Source of the DNA: Asanoa sp. WMMD1127 | GTDB lineage: Bacteria > Actinomycetota > Actinomycetes > Mycobacteriales > Micromonosporaceae | NCBI RefSeq assembly: GCF_029626225.1 | Contig: NZ_JARUBP010000001.1 | Location: forward strand, 3,968,001-4,032,000 | Reading direction: 5' to 3' | DNA length: 64,000 bases | In this document: piece after piece, positions 47,023 through 55,429 of the stretch | How the letters are laid out: each line of letters starts with the position of its first letter | Numbering within the stretch: position 1 is the stretch's first letter | Position numbers and translations under genes: made by a program | Notes under the pieces: generated by a model | Database searches by the model: none | What the model was told of the DNA's origin: nothing | The model's input: only the letters and a program-made list of their open reading frames with translations

Positions 47023-47430
47023 GTGGTCGAGCGCGAATCCCTGGATGCCCCGTCTCGTCCGACGGAGCGGGTGACCTACCGCAACGTCGCCAGAGACAAT
47101 GCGCGCGTCGCTGCTCAGATCGGTCGCGTCGACGGCAACATCTCGATCCACCAGGGTGTCGGCGCGTCCGCAGACCTTGACGATGGCCTCGAAGACCTGC
47201 GCCGGGCATTGGCCGTGGCGGCCGAGCGCGGGTTGATCGACAAGGGCACGCTGGCCGACGCGCAAGACGAGCTGGCCAAGGCCGGGGCGGTGCTGCCCGC
47301 CGGTGACGACGACGACCGGGGCCGCGTGGTGCGCTCGCTGCGCAAGGTGAAGGGCCTGGTCGGTGACGTCGCGGACCTGGGCGCCCGGATCGCCGCGATC
47401 GTGGCGGCTGTCGAAGGGTCGGGAGCGTGA
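47023..47430 (+). CDS. small protein with N-terminal RHIM-like motif
   Basis: About 135 residues from GTG 47023, chosen because GGAGG lies 5 nt upstream. Residues 21-44 (NVARDNARVAAQIGRVDG, then NISIHQ) align without a gap with residues 12-35 of the next protein, 12 of 24 identical. The Q-I-G core and the V-x-G-x-[IV]-x-I tail look like RHIM/BASS-type amyloid signalling motifs, short segments that assemble two proteins through cross-beta stacking. The rest is helical (DLDDGLEDLRRALAVAAERGLID, RVVRSLRKVKGLVGDVADLGARIAAIVAAVEGSG). The motif call is pattern-based. It overlaps the next gene by 4 bp. Confidence 0.7.
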   Translation: MVERESLDAPSRPTERVTYRNVARDNARVAAQIGRVDGNISIHQGVGASADLDDGLEDLRRALAVAAERGLIDKGTLADAQDELAKAGAVLPAGDDDDRGRVVRSLRKVKGLVGDVADLGARIAAIVAAVEGSGA

Positions 47431-49658
47431 CCGCGACGCAGTACGGACCGGCCGTCGGCAACCTCGCCGCGGGCAACAGCCGGGTCGGCGCCCAGATCGA
47501 CGTGGTACACGGTGACGTCCACATCTACCAGACGGCAGAGCACGATCCACCGGACCAGCAGCTCCGGGTGGCGGTCAACTACCTCAAGGGTGGAAATGCC
47601 GACGAAGCGCGGCAGCTGATCTCACGGCTCGTGCAGCGGCACCGCTATTCGTCGGCGGATGGGGCGTACTACTGGGCCTTGTCGGTGCTGAGTGGGCGCT
47701 CCCTCAGCGCGCTCGATGTCGGCGACCTCAACGAGTTCGACGAGGCTTTTGCGATGGCCGAGCGCCATCGGTCCGGCGACTGGTGGCGGGCCTCAGAGTT
47801 CCTGTATCGGTTCCTCAACGCGCAGCTCGACTTCGAAACCAGCGGGCGATCGGACGCGGAAGTCACGTCCGACCTGCTTCAGCGGTACAGCGAGCTCCCA
47901 GACCAGCTCCGCGAAGAGATCCAGCTAAACCTCGACCTGATTCTGGCCGGCGGCATGCAGGACCAGATCGAGGACATGAACGCTGACCGGGTTCGGGCCG
48001 CGCGTATGGCCGGCGATCGGCACGTGCGGGTCTGGAAGTTCTTCGAACCGGACCCGACGCCACCGGTCAAGAAGATCCCGAGGCCGGCTACGCCGATGGG
48101 TCCGGAGTGGACAAAGGCCGCGATAGGCGGCGGCTTCGGCGTAGTGGGGATTCTGGTGCTCGTCAACGCGCTGCTGGCGGAGAACCCCATCGCGGCCGTT
48201 CTAGTGTTGGTGCTTCTCGTCTGTGGCGTGTATACGGCCGGGCGGTTCGGGTTCGAGCGCGCCTACCTGCGCACTCGGCTCGCCGCCAAGGAGAGCGAGT
48301 TCGCGGCCGGACAGCGGGCCGAGTACACCCGGCCGGGCGGCGACGCGGTCACCGCCGGCTTCGCCGACCGGGTGGCGGCCGAGGTCCAGGACGCCTTCAG
48401 CCGTCACCAACCGCAGGACCCACAGTGGCGCGACCGGTGGTGGAGGGATACGGGCGGACTGCGGACGGCTCTGCGGGGCGATCTCGTCGACCTCTACGGC
48501 TACACCGGCGTCGCGCCATCGACAATCAGTTGGCTGGCCGACCATCACGCCGGCGACATCGCCGACCGCTGGCGCCAGGGAACGCTCACCGACTTCCGCC
48601 TGCGGCTGCGTGTTCCACCCGCGGTGCACGGCGCGTTCGCCCTCGGCGTCACGTCGCTGGCGGTCGGCGCGCTCGTCGCCGTGGCCGCGCTCGGAGCCGA
48701 TCACCTGGCTGCCGTGCTCGGGGCGGCAATTTTGATCTTCTTCGGGCAGCGGTACGGCAAACGGGGAGCCCGACCGCTCTACTGCGAACGCCGACGCCTG
48801 CTGGATGACGAGGTCGAGTTCACCCAGCGCTGGCAAGCCGAGTGCGTTGCCCACGAGCGCCGAGTGCGCTGGCTGGCCGACCGACCCAGCGACATGGAGA
48901 TGGCCCGCTGGCTTGACCTCGACCTGGTCCATTGGAAGCGCAGCGTGATGAAGGACTATCGCCTGTCCCACCACGAAGTCTTCGCGCACCTGGTGCTGAA
49001 CGAGCCGGCGCCCGGCAGTGTCCGCGCCCGGATCGTCGGTGGCCCGTTCCGCCACTCGAGCTATACCGTGCTGCTGTTCCTGCTCACCGAGACCGGCGTG
49101 CGGCAGGTCTCGGCCACGCTCGACTTCCCGACCGGGATCTTCGCCGGTGAGCGCCGCACGACCTTCCGCTACGATGCCATCGCTTCGGTGAAGGTCGACG
49201 AGGTGAGTGTCCGGTACGACAACGGGAGGCGCCGGGTCGTGTCGACCGCGGAAGGCGACAACGCCTGGGCGGTGCCGTCCGACAAGGTCGTTTCCCACCA
49301 GGCGTTTCTGCTGACGCTGGTGAACAGCCAGAACGTGCGGGTCCTGGTGGACAACTTCGCCGAGAGCGTGGACCTCCGCAGGGAGAACATCGCCGACCTG
49401 GAGCGGTTGGCGCTGGACAGGTCAGGCGTGACCAGCGCGTTGCGGGTCCTCGAGGCGGTCGCCGCCGACGGCCGCGAATGGATCTCCATGGAGCGTCAGC
49501 GGCTGCGCCGCAGATTGCCGCGACGCTCGCTCACGCTGGGCAGCGCCGTCGCCGGTGAGCTGCCGTCCCCACGCGTACCGGCGGCGGGCGAACACGGCTC
49601 CGTCCAGGACCACGGCCCGAACGGTCCCGCACCGGCGTCCGGGTGGGTTCCAGGCTGA
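47427..49658 (+). CDS. membrane protein with matching N-terminal RHIM-like motif
   Basis: This 743-residue protein starts at GTG 47427, overlapping the previous stop (GTGA). Residues 12-35 (NLAAGNSRVGAQIDVVHG, then DVHIYQ) match the motif in the preceding protein. Residues ~42-195 are helical and TPR-like (LRVAVNYLKGGNADEARQLISRLV). Two pairs of membrane helices follow (231-250, 254-273; 401-421, 425-440). The C-terminal region looks beta-rich and soluble (RHSSYTVLLFLLTETGVRQVSATLDF). I know no family for the whole protein. The layout, motif plus sensor-like repeats plus membrane segments, suggests an assembly that could act on the membrane. Confidence 0.75.
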   Translation: MTATQYGPAVGNLAAGNSRVGAQIDVVHGDVHIYQTAEHDPPDQQLRVAVNYLKGGNADEARQLISRLVQRHRYSSADGAYYWALSVLSGRSLSALDVGDLNEFDEAFAMAERHRSGDWWRASEFLYRFLNAQLDFETSGRSDAEVTSDLLQRYSELPDQLREEIQLNLDLILAGGMQDQIEDMNADRVRAARMAGDRHVRVWKFFEPDPTPPVKKIPRPATPMGPEWTKAAIGGGFGVVGILVLVNALLAENPIAAVLVLVLLVCGVYTAGRFGFERAYLRTRLAAKESEFAAGQRAEYTRPGGDAVTAGFADRVAAEVQDAFSRHQPQDPQWRDRWWRDTGGLRTALRGDLVDLYGYTGVAPSTISWLADHHAGDIADRWRQGTLTDFRLRLRVPPAVHGAFALGVTSLAVGALVAVAALGADHLAAVLGAAILIFFGQRYGKRGARPLYCERRRLLDDEVEFTQRWQAECVAHERRVRWLADRPSDMEMARWLDLDLVHWKRSVMKDYRLSHHEVFAHLVLNEPAPGSVRARIVGGPFRHSSYTVLLFLLTETGVRQVSATLDFPTGIFAGERRTTFRYDAIASVKVDEVSVRYDNGRRRVVSTAEGDNAWAVPSDKVVSHQAFLLTLVNSQNVRVLVDNFAESVDLRRENIADLERLALDRSGVTSALRVLEAVAADGREWISMERQRLRRRLPRRSLTLGSAVAGELPSPRVPAAGEHGSVQDHGPNGPAPASGWVPG

Positions 49659-49720
49659 GAAGCCGATTGGCGTAACATTTGCGGCCCGGCCCGGTGCAGG
49701 AGCGCGCAGGACGGACAGCC

Positions 49721-50353
49721 TCACCCAGCGATCGTGATGCCGAGCGCTCGCGCGAACGTGTGTGACAGCGCCGCCAGGTCGTCGGCCGCGATGGTCGCTC
49801 CGGACAGGCTCGTGACGCCGCCGATGCCCGAGAGCTCGCAGGCCTCGAAGACCGTGCCCGCGCACTGGGCGTTGGAGAACTGCGCGCCGGTCAGGTCGCA
49901 GGAGACGAACTCCGCGCGGCGCAGGTCGGCGCCGGTGAAGTCGGCGCCGGTCAGGTTGCAGGCGGTGAGGCGCACGGCGGCCAGGGACGCGAAGCGGAAC
50001 GCCGTCAGGTCCGCGCGGCACTCGGCGAACGTCACGTCGCGCAGCGTGCCGGCCGTGAAGGCCGCGCCGGTCAGCCGGACGTCGGACAGCCGCACCCGCA
50101 GCAGCGCCGGCTTCGTCAGACGCACGTTGGCCCAGTCCGACGACGCGACCACGCAGTCCGTGAAGCGCGGCTGGTCGAGGGCCGTGCCGGCCAGGGTCGT
50201 GCGGTCGAACTCGCACTGCTCGAACTCCACCGCGTCGGCGTCGAGGCCGGACAGGTCCAGCGCCGTGAACGACTGACCGCGCGCGAGCGCCTCGTGCTCC
50301 AGGGCCGACGAAGCCGCCGGAGTGAGCGAACGAAGGCGTGGCTCGACAGGCAC
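49721..50353 (-). CDS. pentapeptide-repeat protein
   Basis: This 210-residue protein has many A(D/N)LxX repeats (SGLDADAVEFEQCEF, LTGADFTGADLRRAEFVSCDLTGAQFSNAQ), forming a right-handed quadrilateral beta-helix. Some such proteins mimic DNA and protect gyrase; most have unknown roles. GTG 50353 has TACGGT 7 nt upstream and no ribosome site (leaderless). It lies 14 bp after the helicase stop, so it may also be read from the helicase promoter. Confidence 0.88.
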   Translation of the reverse strand: MPVEPRLRSLTPAASSALEHEALARGQSFTALDLSGLDADAVEFEQCEFDRTTLAGTALDQPRFTDCVVASSDWANVRLTKPALLRVRLSDVRLTGAAFTAGTLRDVTFAECRADLTAFRFASLAAVRLTACNLTGADFTGADLRRAEFVSCDLTGAQFSNAQCAGTVFEACELSGIGGVTSLSGATIAADDLAALSHTFARALGITIAG

Positions 50354-50360
50354 GACCACC

Positions 50361-50366
50361 ACCGTA
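50361..50366 (-). promoter_or_regulatory. -10 for leaderless pentapeptide-repeat mRNA
   Basis: TACGGT on the minus strand (50366-50361) is 7 nt before GTG 50353. It lies in the 14-bp gap after the helicase stop codon, so any -35 is within the helicase gene. Confidence 0.4.
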
Positions 50367-50367
50367 G

Positions 50368-52293
50368 TCAACCGCCGAGCGGGCCCGGCAACGGCTCGCG
50401 GTGGACGATGTCGAGCCGGGAGACGGCCCGCGTCAGCACCACGTAGAGCCGGTGCGGCCCGCGCGCCTCCGCCGAAACGATGGCGGCCGGCTCCACGACG
50501 ATGACGTGGTCGTACTCCAGTCCTTTGGCCAGGCGGGCCGGCAACACGGTCACGCGCGGGTCCACCGGGACCACGGCCGAGAGGGCGTCGACCGAGACGT
50601 CCGCGGCGATGACCGCCACCGAGCCCTCCTGCTCGAGAGCGGCGCACACGGCAGCGGCGGCTCCCGCCAACAGGTCCGCGCACCGCTGGACGCGCAACCA
50701 CCCCGCGCCCCGGACCGCGCGGATCGGCGGCACGTCGACGTCGAGCGTCGCCAGCAGCCGGTTGGCCACCGCCGCCACCGCCCCCGGCACGCGGAAGCCG
50801 GCGGTGAGCGCGACCACCGGCGTCTCGGGCTTGCCGAGGTGCGCGAGCTGCGCCGGCCAGGACGTGGCGGCCCACGGAGTCGTTCCCTGCGCGAGGTCAC
50901 CCAACACGGTCAACGACCCGTGCACGCTGCGCCGCGCGATCGCCCTGCATTCCATCGGCGAGAGGTCCTGCGCCTCGTCGACCACGATGTGCCCGTACCG
51001 CGGCGGATGGTCGATCAGCCCCGCCACCTCGTCGATCAGCACGAGGTCGGCCGCGGACCACCCGGCGCGCCGCCCTCGCCGGATCGCCACCTGCTCCTCC
51101 GCCGACAGGATTCCCTCGGCGGCCGCGGCCAGCTGCGCCGGCGACCGCAGTAACCGACCCACCAGATCAGCCGGGCGTACGCGCGGCCACAGCTGATCGA
51201 GCACCGCCCGCACCGGCCGGCTGCGCCCCATCCGCCACGCCCACGCCTCGCCGGGCGCCAGCCCCCGCCGCTCCGCCTGCCGCCGCAGCAGGCCGACGAT
51301 GCGCGCCCGCAGGCGTTCCCGGCCGACCCCGTACGGCGGCGACTCCTGCCAGATCTCGCCCATCAGCCGGGACAGCGCGGCTGTGGAGACCCGCCAGCGG
51401 ATGGAGTCCTCCGGCACCGTCAGCGGCTCGGTCGGCTCACCCAGCTGGGCGTAGAGCGCCCGGGACAGCACCGTGGCCATCCGCACGTCGTGCTTGACCG
51501 CCTCGGCCGCCGGACCGTCCACGACGGACGCCACGCCCCGGTCGAGCAGCTCCGGCAGCGTGCGCTGCTCGACGCCGAACTCGCCCAACGCCGGCAGCAC
51601 GGCCGAGATGTAGGACAGGAAGGCGGGGTTCGGTCCGAGCACCAGCACCCCGTCACGGGCGAGCCGGTTCCGGTGGGCATAGAGGAGGTACGCCGCCCGG
51701 TGCAGGCCGACGGCCGTCTTGCCCGTGCCCGGCGCGCCCTGCACGCACACGGAAACGTCGAGGTCACCGCGGACCAGCTCGTCCTGGTCGGGCTGGATGG
51801 TCGCGACGATGTCGCGCATCGGGCCGACTCGCGGCCGCTCGATCTCCTCGGCCACCAGCCGGCTGGCGGTCTCGTGGTCGAGCAGCTCGTCCTCGAAGCC
51901 GGTCAGCTCGGCGCCGGACCACCCGTAGCGGCGCCGGGCCGCGACCTCCATCCGATCGTGCGGCCCGGCCCGGTAGAACGCCCGTGACACCGGGGCCCGC
52001 CAGTCGATGACGAGGGGAATGCCGTTCTCGTCGGGGATGTGCCGGCGACCGATGTGATAGCGCGCGCCCGTCTCGAACGACAGCCGGCCGAAGAACAACG
52101 GCCCGGCGGGTTCCTCGGCGAGCTCCTTGACGTGGCCCCGGAGCATCCGGCCCAGGGTCTCCGCGGTGTAGCGGTCGCCGGCCACCTGCGCCCCGGTCGC
52201 GACGCGCGTGCGCGCCGTGTCGAGCATGCGCGCCAGCGCGAGCCGGGCCGCCGCCAGGTGCGCCCGCTCCGCGGCCAACTCCCGATCGCTCAC
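50368..52293 (-). CDS. HelD-like UvrD-family helicase/RNA polymerase recycling factor
   Basis: This 641-residue superfamily 1 ATPase has a helical N-terminus (DRELAAERAHLAAARLALARML) and the phrase YHIGRRHIPDENGIPLVIDWRAPVSRAFYRA, which is typical of HelD. Walker A is QGAPGTGKTAVGLHR, with GPNPAFLSYISAVLPALGE, the DEAQDLSPMECRAIARR Walker B, GDLAQGTTPW and the late KGLEYDHVIVVEP and RLYVVLTRA. GTG 52293 follows GGAGGAGG. HelD proteins pull RNA polymerase off DNA; actinobacterial HelR also counters rifampicin. It is divergent from a TetR gene with paired operators, so that repressor probably controls it. Confidence 0.88.
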   Translation of the reverse strand: MSDRELAAERAHLAAARLALARMLDTARTRVATGAQVAGDRYTAETLGRMLRGHVKELAEEPAGPLFFGRLSFETGARYHIGRRHIPDENGIPLVIDWRAPVSRAFYRAGPHDRMEVAARRRYGWSGAELTGFEDELLDHETASRLVAEEIERPRVGPMRDIVATIQPDQDELVRGDLDVSVCVQGAPGTGKTAVGLHRAAYLLYAHRNRLARDGVLVLGPNPAFLSYISAVLPALGEFGVEQRTLPELLDRGVASVVDGPAAEAVKHDVRMATVLSRALYAQLGEPTEPLTVPEDSIRWRVSTAALSRLMGEIWQESPPYGVGRERLRARIVGLLRRQAERRGLAPGEAWAWRMGRSRPVRAVLDQLWPRVRPADLVGRLLRSPAQLAAAAEGILSAEEQVAIRRGRRAGWSAADLVLIDEVAGLIDHPPRYGHIVVDEAQDLSPMECRAIARRSVHGSLTVLGDLAQGTTPWAATSWPAQLAHLGKPETPVVALTAGFRVPGAVAAVANRLLATLDVDVPPIRAVRGAGWLRVQRCADLLAGAAAAVCAALEQEGSVAVIAADVSVDALSAVVPVDPRVTVLPARLAKGLEYDHVIVVEPAAIVSAEARGPHRLYVVLTRAVSRLDIVHREPLPGPLGG

Positions 52294-52312
52294 GCCGCCT
52301 CCTCCGCGAATC

Positions 52313-52374
52313 TTAACCCGGTAAACCTTAGTGCTAGCTAAGAAACTTGACCAGGTTAATAGTTCGGGTAGCCT
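52313..52374. promoter_or_regulatory. divergent helD/tetR control region with paired palindromes
   Basis: Two 13-bp near-palindromes, TTAACC-C-GGTAAA (52313-52325) and TTGACC-A-GGTTAA (52347-52359), flank a central inverted repeat CTTAG-TGCTAG-CTAAG (52327-52342). The tetR promoter is TTGACC (52347-52352), 16 nt, TAGCCT (52369-52374), 7 nt before GTG 52382. The second palindrome thus covers its -35. A TAAGGT on the minus strand (52330-52325) may be the helD -10. Repression of both genes by the TetR protein fits. Confidence 0.65.
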
Positions 52375-52381
52375 TGGTCGG

Positions 52382-52999
52382 GTGACCGAGCAGGCGGGGC
52401 TCCGCGAGCGCAAGCGGCAACGCACCCATGACGCGATCTCGACCGCGGCGATCTCGCTCTTCCTGGAGCGGGGCTTCGACGCCGTGTCGGTCGCCGACGT
52501 GGCCGCCGCGGCCGAGGTGTCCAAGCCGACGCTGTTCAAGTACTTCCCGACCAAGGAAGACCTGGTCATGCACCGGATCGCCGACCACCGCGGCGAGGCC
52601 GCCCGGGTGGTGGCGGCGCGCGGCCCGGCCGAGAGCCCGCTCGCCGCGCTGCGCCGCCATTTCCTCGACGGCCTGCGCTGCCGCGACCCGGTCACCGGCC
52701 TCAACGACCACCCGGCCGTGCTCGCGTTCCACCGCCTCGTCTTCGAGACGCCGACCCTCACCGCCCGGGTGGCCAGCTACATCGAGGCCGACGAGGCGGC
52801 GCTGGCCGAGGCGCTCGACCCGCGGTGCGGCCTGCGCGCCCGGCTGGCTGCGGGGCAGGTCATCGCCGTCCAGCGGATCCTGTCCCGCGACAACTGGCGC
52901 CGGCTGAGCGAGGGCCGCTCCGCCGACGCCGCCTACCGGCCCGCGGTCACCGCGGCCAACAAGGCCTACGACCTCCTGCGCACCGGCCTGGGCGACTAA
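52382..52999 (+). CDS. TetR family repressor divergent from helD
   Basis: About 205 residues from GTG 52382. The helix-turn-helix is AISTAAISLFLERGFDAVSVADVAAAAEVSKPTLFKYF, followed by a ligand domain (LRRHFLDGLRCRDPVTGLNDHP, VASYIEADEAALAEAL). There is no ribosome site; TAGCCT is 7 nt upstream (leaderless). The region in front holds paired palindromes that it probably binds, giving autoregulation and helD control. The next gene follows after 11 bp. Confidence 0.9.
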   Translation: MTEQAGLRERKRQRTHDAISTAAISLFLERGFDAVSVADVAAAAEVSKPTLFKYFPTKEDLVMHRIADHRGEAARVVAARGPAESPLAALRRHFLDGLRCRDPVTGLNDHPAVLAFHRLVFETPTLTARVASYIEADEAALAEALDPRCGLRARLAAGQVIAVQRILSRDNWRRLSEGRSADAAYRPAVTAANKAYDLLRTGLGD

Positions 53000-53002
53000 C
53001 CT
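52997..53002 (+). promoter_or_regulatory. -10 candidate for the NTF2-like gene
   Basis: TAACCT includes the stop codon of the tetR gene and is 8 nt before ATG 53011. It could give a leaderless mRNA; cotranscription with tetR is equally possible. Confidence 0.3.
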
Positions 53003-53010
53003 CAAGACGT

Positions 53011-53520
53011 ATGACGTCGAACACGATCGCCGCATGGCGCGTGGCGCTGGAGGCCGGTGACGCGGATGCCGCCGGCGCCTGCCTGGCCGAGGACGCGCTG
53101 TTCATCTCGCCGCTGACGGAGAAGTTCCGGTTCCACGGCCGGCAGCAGATCACCGACGTGCTCCGGTCGGCGGTGGAGACCTTCGACGACGTCCGCTTCC
53201 ACACGGAGGTCGCCGACGGGCCAACGTACGCCCTGTTCCTGCACTGTCGCGTCGGCGCCCAGGCCGTCGAGGAGGCGCAACTCCTCCGCCTCGACGAGGC
53301 GGGCCTGATCCGTGAGCTGACGTTCTTCGGGCGGCCGTTGCCCGCCCTCACCGCGACGATGGTCGGCCTCGGCCCGCGGATGCTGCGCCGCCAGGGCCGA
53401 CCGGGCCTCGGCCGCCTGATCGGCGCGGCGGTCCGGCCGCTGAACGCGATGACCCGCCTCGGCGAGCAGCGGATCGTTCCCCTGGCCGATCCGAACCGGG
53501 TGCGCGACAGTGCTGGCTGA
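53011..53520 (+). CDS. SnoaL/NTF2-like protein
   Basis: This 169-residue protein has a cone-shaped fold pattern: AAWRVALEAGDADAAGACLAEDALFISPL, then FHGRQQITDVLRSAVETFDDVRFHTEV, ALFLHCRVGAQAVEEAQLLRLDEAGLIRELTFFGRPLPA. Such folds serve as cyclases, isomerases or simple ligand binders. A C-terminal amphipathic extension of ~45 residues is less typical. It lies directly after the tetR gene. Confidence 0.8.
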   Translation: MTSNTIAAWRVALEAGDADAAGACLAEDALFISPLTEKFRFHGRQQITDVLRSAVETFDDVRFHTEVADGPTYALFLHCRVGAQAVEEAQLLRLDEAGLIRELTFFGRPLPALTATMVGLGPRMLRRQGRPGLGRLIGAAVRPLNAMTRLGEQRIVPLADPNRVRDSAG

Positions 53521-53524
53521 GGAT

Positions 53525-54064
53525 TCAGCAGGCGCCGACGCCGAACTCGAGCCGGACTCGGATCGATCGACCATCGGAGGTGACGTCGACCGGCAGGCAG
53601 ACCGGCGGGCGCACCGCGAACCCGCCGGCGAAGTCGGAGTGGGTGGCGCCGCCCGCCGAGCCGCACGCCCGGAAGCTCACGGTGTGCGGGTTGCGATCGT
53701 GATAGGTGAGCTTCGCGCGGTCGCGGTAGGCGGCCGGGACGCTCACCGTTGCCTCGGCGCCCGACCGCAACCGCACCGGCACCTTGAAGTAGGAGAAACC
53801 TGAGTCGTCCGGTCCCCGTCGTCCATCGATCGGCGCGCCGAAGCTGTAGTCCAACGGCAGAAACGTGACCTCGCCGGTCGCCGGCAGCGAGCTGGGAGCA
53901 ACTGCGCCGCCGATCGTCGTGGCGGTCTCGCAACGCCGAACGGCTGCCGGCGTCGCGCTGACGGCGGGTGGGGAGACGCTGGGTGCCGGCAGCGGAACCG
54001 ACGGGGTGCACCCGGCGACCGCGAGCACCACACACATCGACTGGACGCGCCAACTAAGCCTCAC
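53525..54064 (-). CDS. putative lipoprotein of unknown function
   Basis: About 179 residues from GTG 54064; ATG 54037 is an alternative start. A lipoprotein signal has lipobox AVAGC, followed by a Pro/Ser-rich linker and a beta-rich domain (TGEVTFLPLDYSFGAPIDG, FSYFKVPVRLRSGAEATVSVP, DGRSIRVRLEFGVGAC) with several Cys. No family recognised. Convergent with the NTF2-like gene, only 4 bp apart. TATCTT (54073-54068) may be its -10. Confidence 0.7.
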   Translation of the reverse strand: MRLSWRVQSMCVVLAVAGCTPSVPLPAPSVSPPAVSATPAAVRRCETATTIGGAVAPSSLPATGEVTFLPLDYSFGAPIDGRRGPDDSGFSYFKVPVRLRSGAEATVSVPAAYRDRAKLTYHDRNPHTVSFRACGSAGGATHSDFAGGFAVRPPVCLPVDVTSDGRSIRVRLEFGVGAC

Positions 54065-54115
54065 ATCAAGATAGACCGCTGACGGCGCGCTTACGTTCCT
54101 CGTACAACGATGGCC

Positions 54116-54121
54116 TAGGTT
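54116..54121 (+). promoter_or_regulatory. -10 for leaderless DUF1800 mRNA
   Basis: TAGGTT is 6 nt before ATG 54128, the same spacing as at 4099-4104 and 59197-59202. No ribosome site is present. Confidence 0.55.
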
Positions 54122-54127
54122 TCTCGC

Positions 54128-55417
54128 ATGGCTGACCGCGCGAGGATCGCTCACCTGCTGCGCCGGGCCACGTTCGGGCCGACCGCCGAGGAGGTCGACG
54201 CGGCCGAGCGGGCCGGTTACGACGCCACGGTGCGGCGGCTCGTCGGCGAGACCGGCGCCGTCACCGGCGTGCCGACCTTCGCCCCGATCGCTCCGGGCGA
54301 GAGCCGCGAGCAGAAGCAGCAGGCCAACCAGGAGCGGCGTAAGCAGGTCACCGCGACCGTCGAGTGGTGGCTCGACCAGATGGTCACCGCCGAGCATCAG
54401 CTCGCCGAGAAGATGGTGTTCTTCTGGCACGGGCACTGGGCGACCAGCGCGCAGAAGGTCAAGGCCGCGCCGCTCATGCTCGGGCAGCTCCAGACGTTCC
54501 GGGAGCACGGGCGCGGTGACTTCAGCTCCTTCGTCCGGCGGATGGTTCGCGACCCGGCCCTGATCCTCTGGCTCGACGGGCAGAAGAACACCCTCAAGGC
54601 GCCCAACGAGAATCTGGCCCGCGTGCTGATGGAACTGTTCACGCTCGGCATCGGCGCCTACACCGAAGACGACGTCAAGGCCGGCGCCCGCGCGTTGACC
54701 GGCTGGACCGTCGACCGCCGCCAGGGCACGGCGCGATTCGTGCCGCGCCGGCACGACAGGAAGCCCAAGACGATCCTGGGCCGCACCGAGGCGTTCGACG
54801 CCGACGGGTTCGCCGCGCTGGTCGCCGGGGAGCCGGCCGCCGCGGCCTTCATCGCGCGGCGCCTCTGGTTCCGCTTCGCGAGCGGTGAGCCGATCGCCGC
54901 CGACGTCCACCAACGCCTCCGGACCGCCTTCGCGCAGGGCGGCGTCGACGGCCTGCTGCAAGGGCTCTTCACGGACCAGGCGTTCGACGGTACGCGCGGC
55001 CAACTGGTCAAGCAGCCCGCCGAGTGGGCCGTCGGGGCCCTGCGCCAGCTCGGCATCCGGCCGGCCCGGCTCGACGACCAACGGCGCAAGCAACTGCTCG
55101 CGGGGCTCAACGCGCTCGACCAGGTGCCGCTGCGCCCGCCGAGCGTGGGTGGCTGGCCCGCCGGCGCGGCCTGGCTGACCACCAGCTCGCTGCAGGCCCG
55201 GCTGCGGATGGCCGAGCAGCTCGCCGCGCGGGCGGCGCCGGCGGTCAAGGAGCGGTTGCGGGCCGCTCCCGAGGCCGGCCGGCCCGACGCGTTGGCCCGG
55301 CTGCTGGTCGTCGACACCTGGACCGAGCGCACCCGGGCGGTGCTGGCCGGCGCGGCCGCCAAGCCCGACCGGCTGCTCCAGCTCGGCCTCGTCAGTCCGG
55401 AATACACCGTCCACTAG
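54128..55417 (+). CDS. DUF1800 family protein
   Basis: This 429-residue protein has family motifs IAHLLRRATFGPTAEEVDA, KMVFFWHGHWATSAQKV, QTFREHGRGDFSSFVRRMVRDPALILWLDG, NENLARVLMELFTLGIGAYTEDDV, RALTGWTVDR and IARRLWFRFASGEP. The function is unknown. DUF1800 genes almost always pair with DUF1501 genes, as here (12-bp gap). It has no evident signal peptide; the partner carries the Tat signal and may carry it out of the cell (inference). ATG 54128 is probably leaderless. Confidence 0.9.
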   Translation: MADRARIAHLLRRATFGPTAEEVDAAERAGYDATVRRLVGETGAVTGVPTFAPIAPGESREQKQQANQERRKQVTATVEWWLDQMVTAEHQLAEKMVFFWHGHWATSAQKVKAAPLMLGQLQTFREHGRGDFSSFVRRMVRDPALILWLDGQKNTLKAPNENLARVLMELFTLGIGAYTEDDVKAGARALTGWTVDRRQGTARFVPRRHDRKPKTILGRTEAFDADGFAALVAGEPAAAAFIARRLWFRFASGEPIAADVHQRLRTAFAQGGVDGLLQGLFTDQAFDGTRGQLVKQPAEWAVGALRQLGIRPARLDDQRRKQLLAGLNALDQVPLRPPSVGGWPAGAAWLTTSSLQARLRMAEQLAARAAPAVKERLRAAPEAGRPDALARLLVVDTWTERTRAVLAGAAAKPDRLLQLGLVSPEYTVH

Positions 55418-55429
55418 GGAGCAGGACCG

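Noticed and set aside
46941-47180. Possible leaderless small gene starting at ATG 46941, 6 nt after TATCGT
   Set aside because: The frame overlaps the RHIM-like gene and its translation looks like out-of-frame high-GC sequence.
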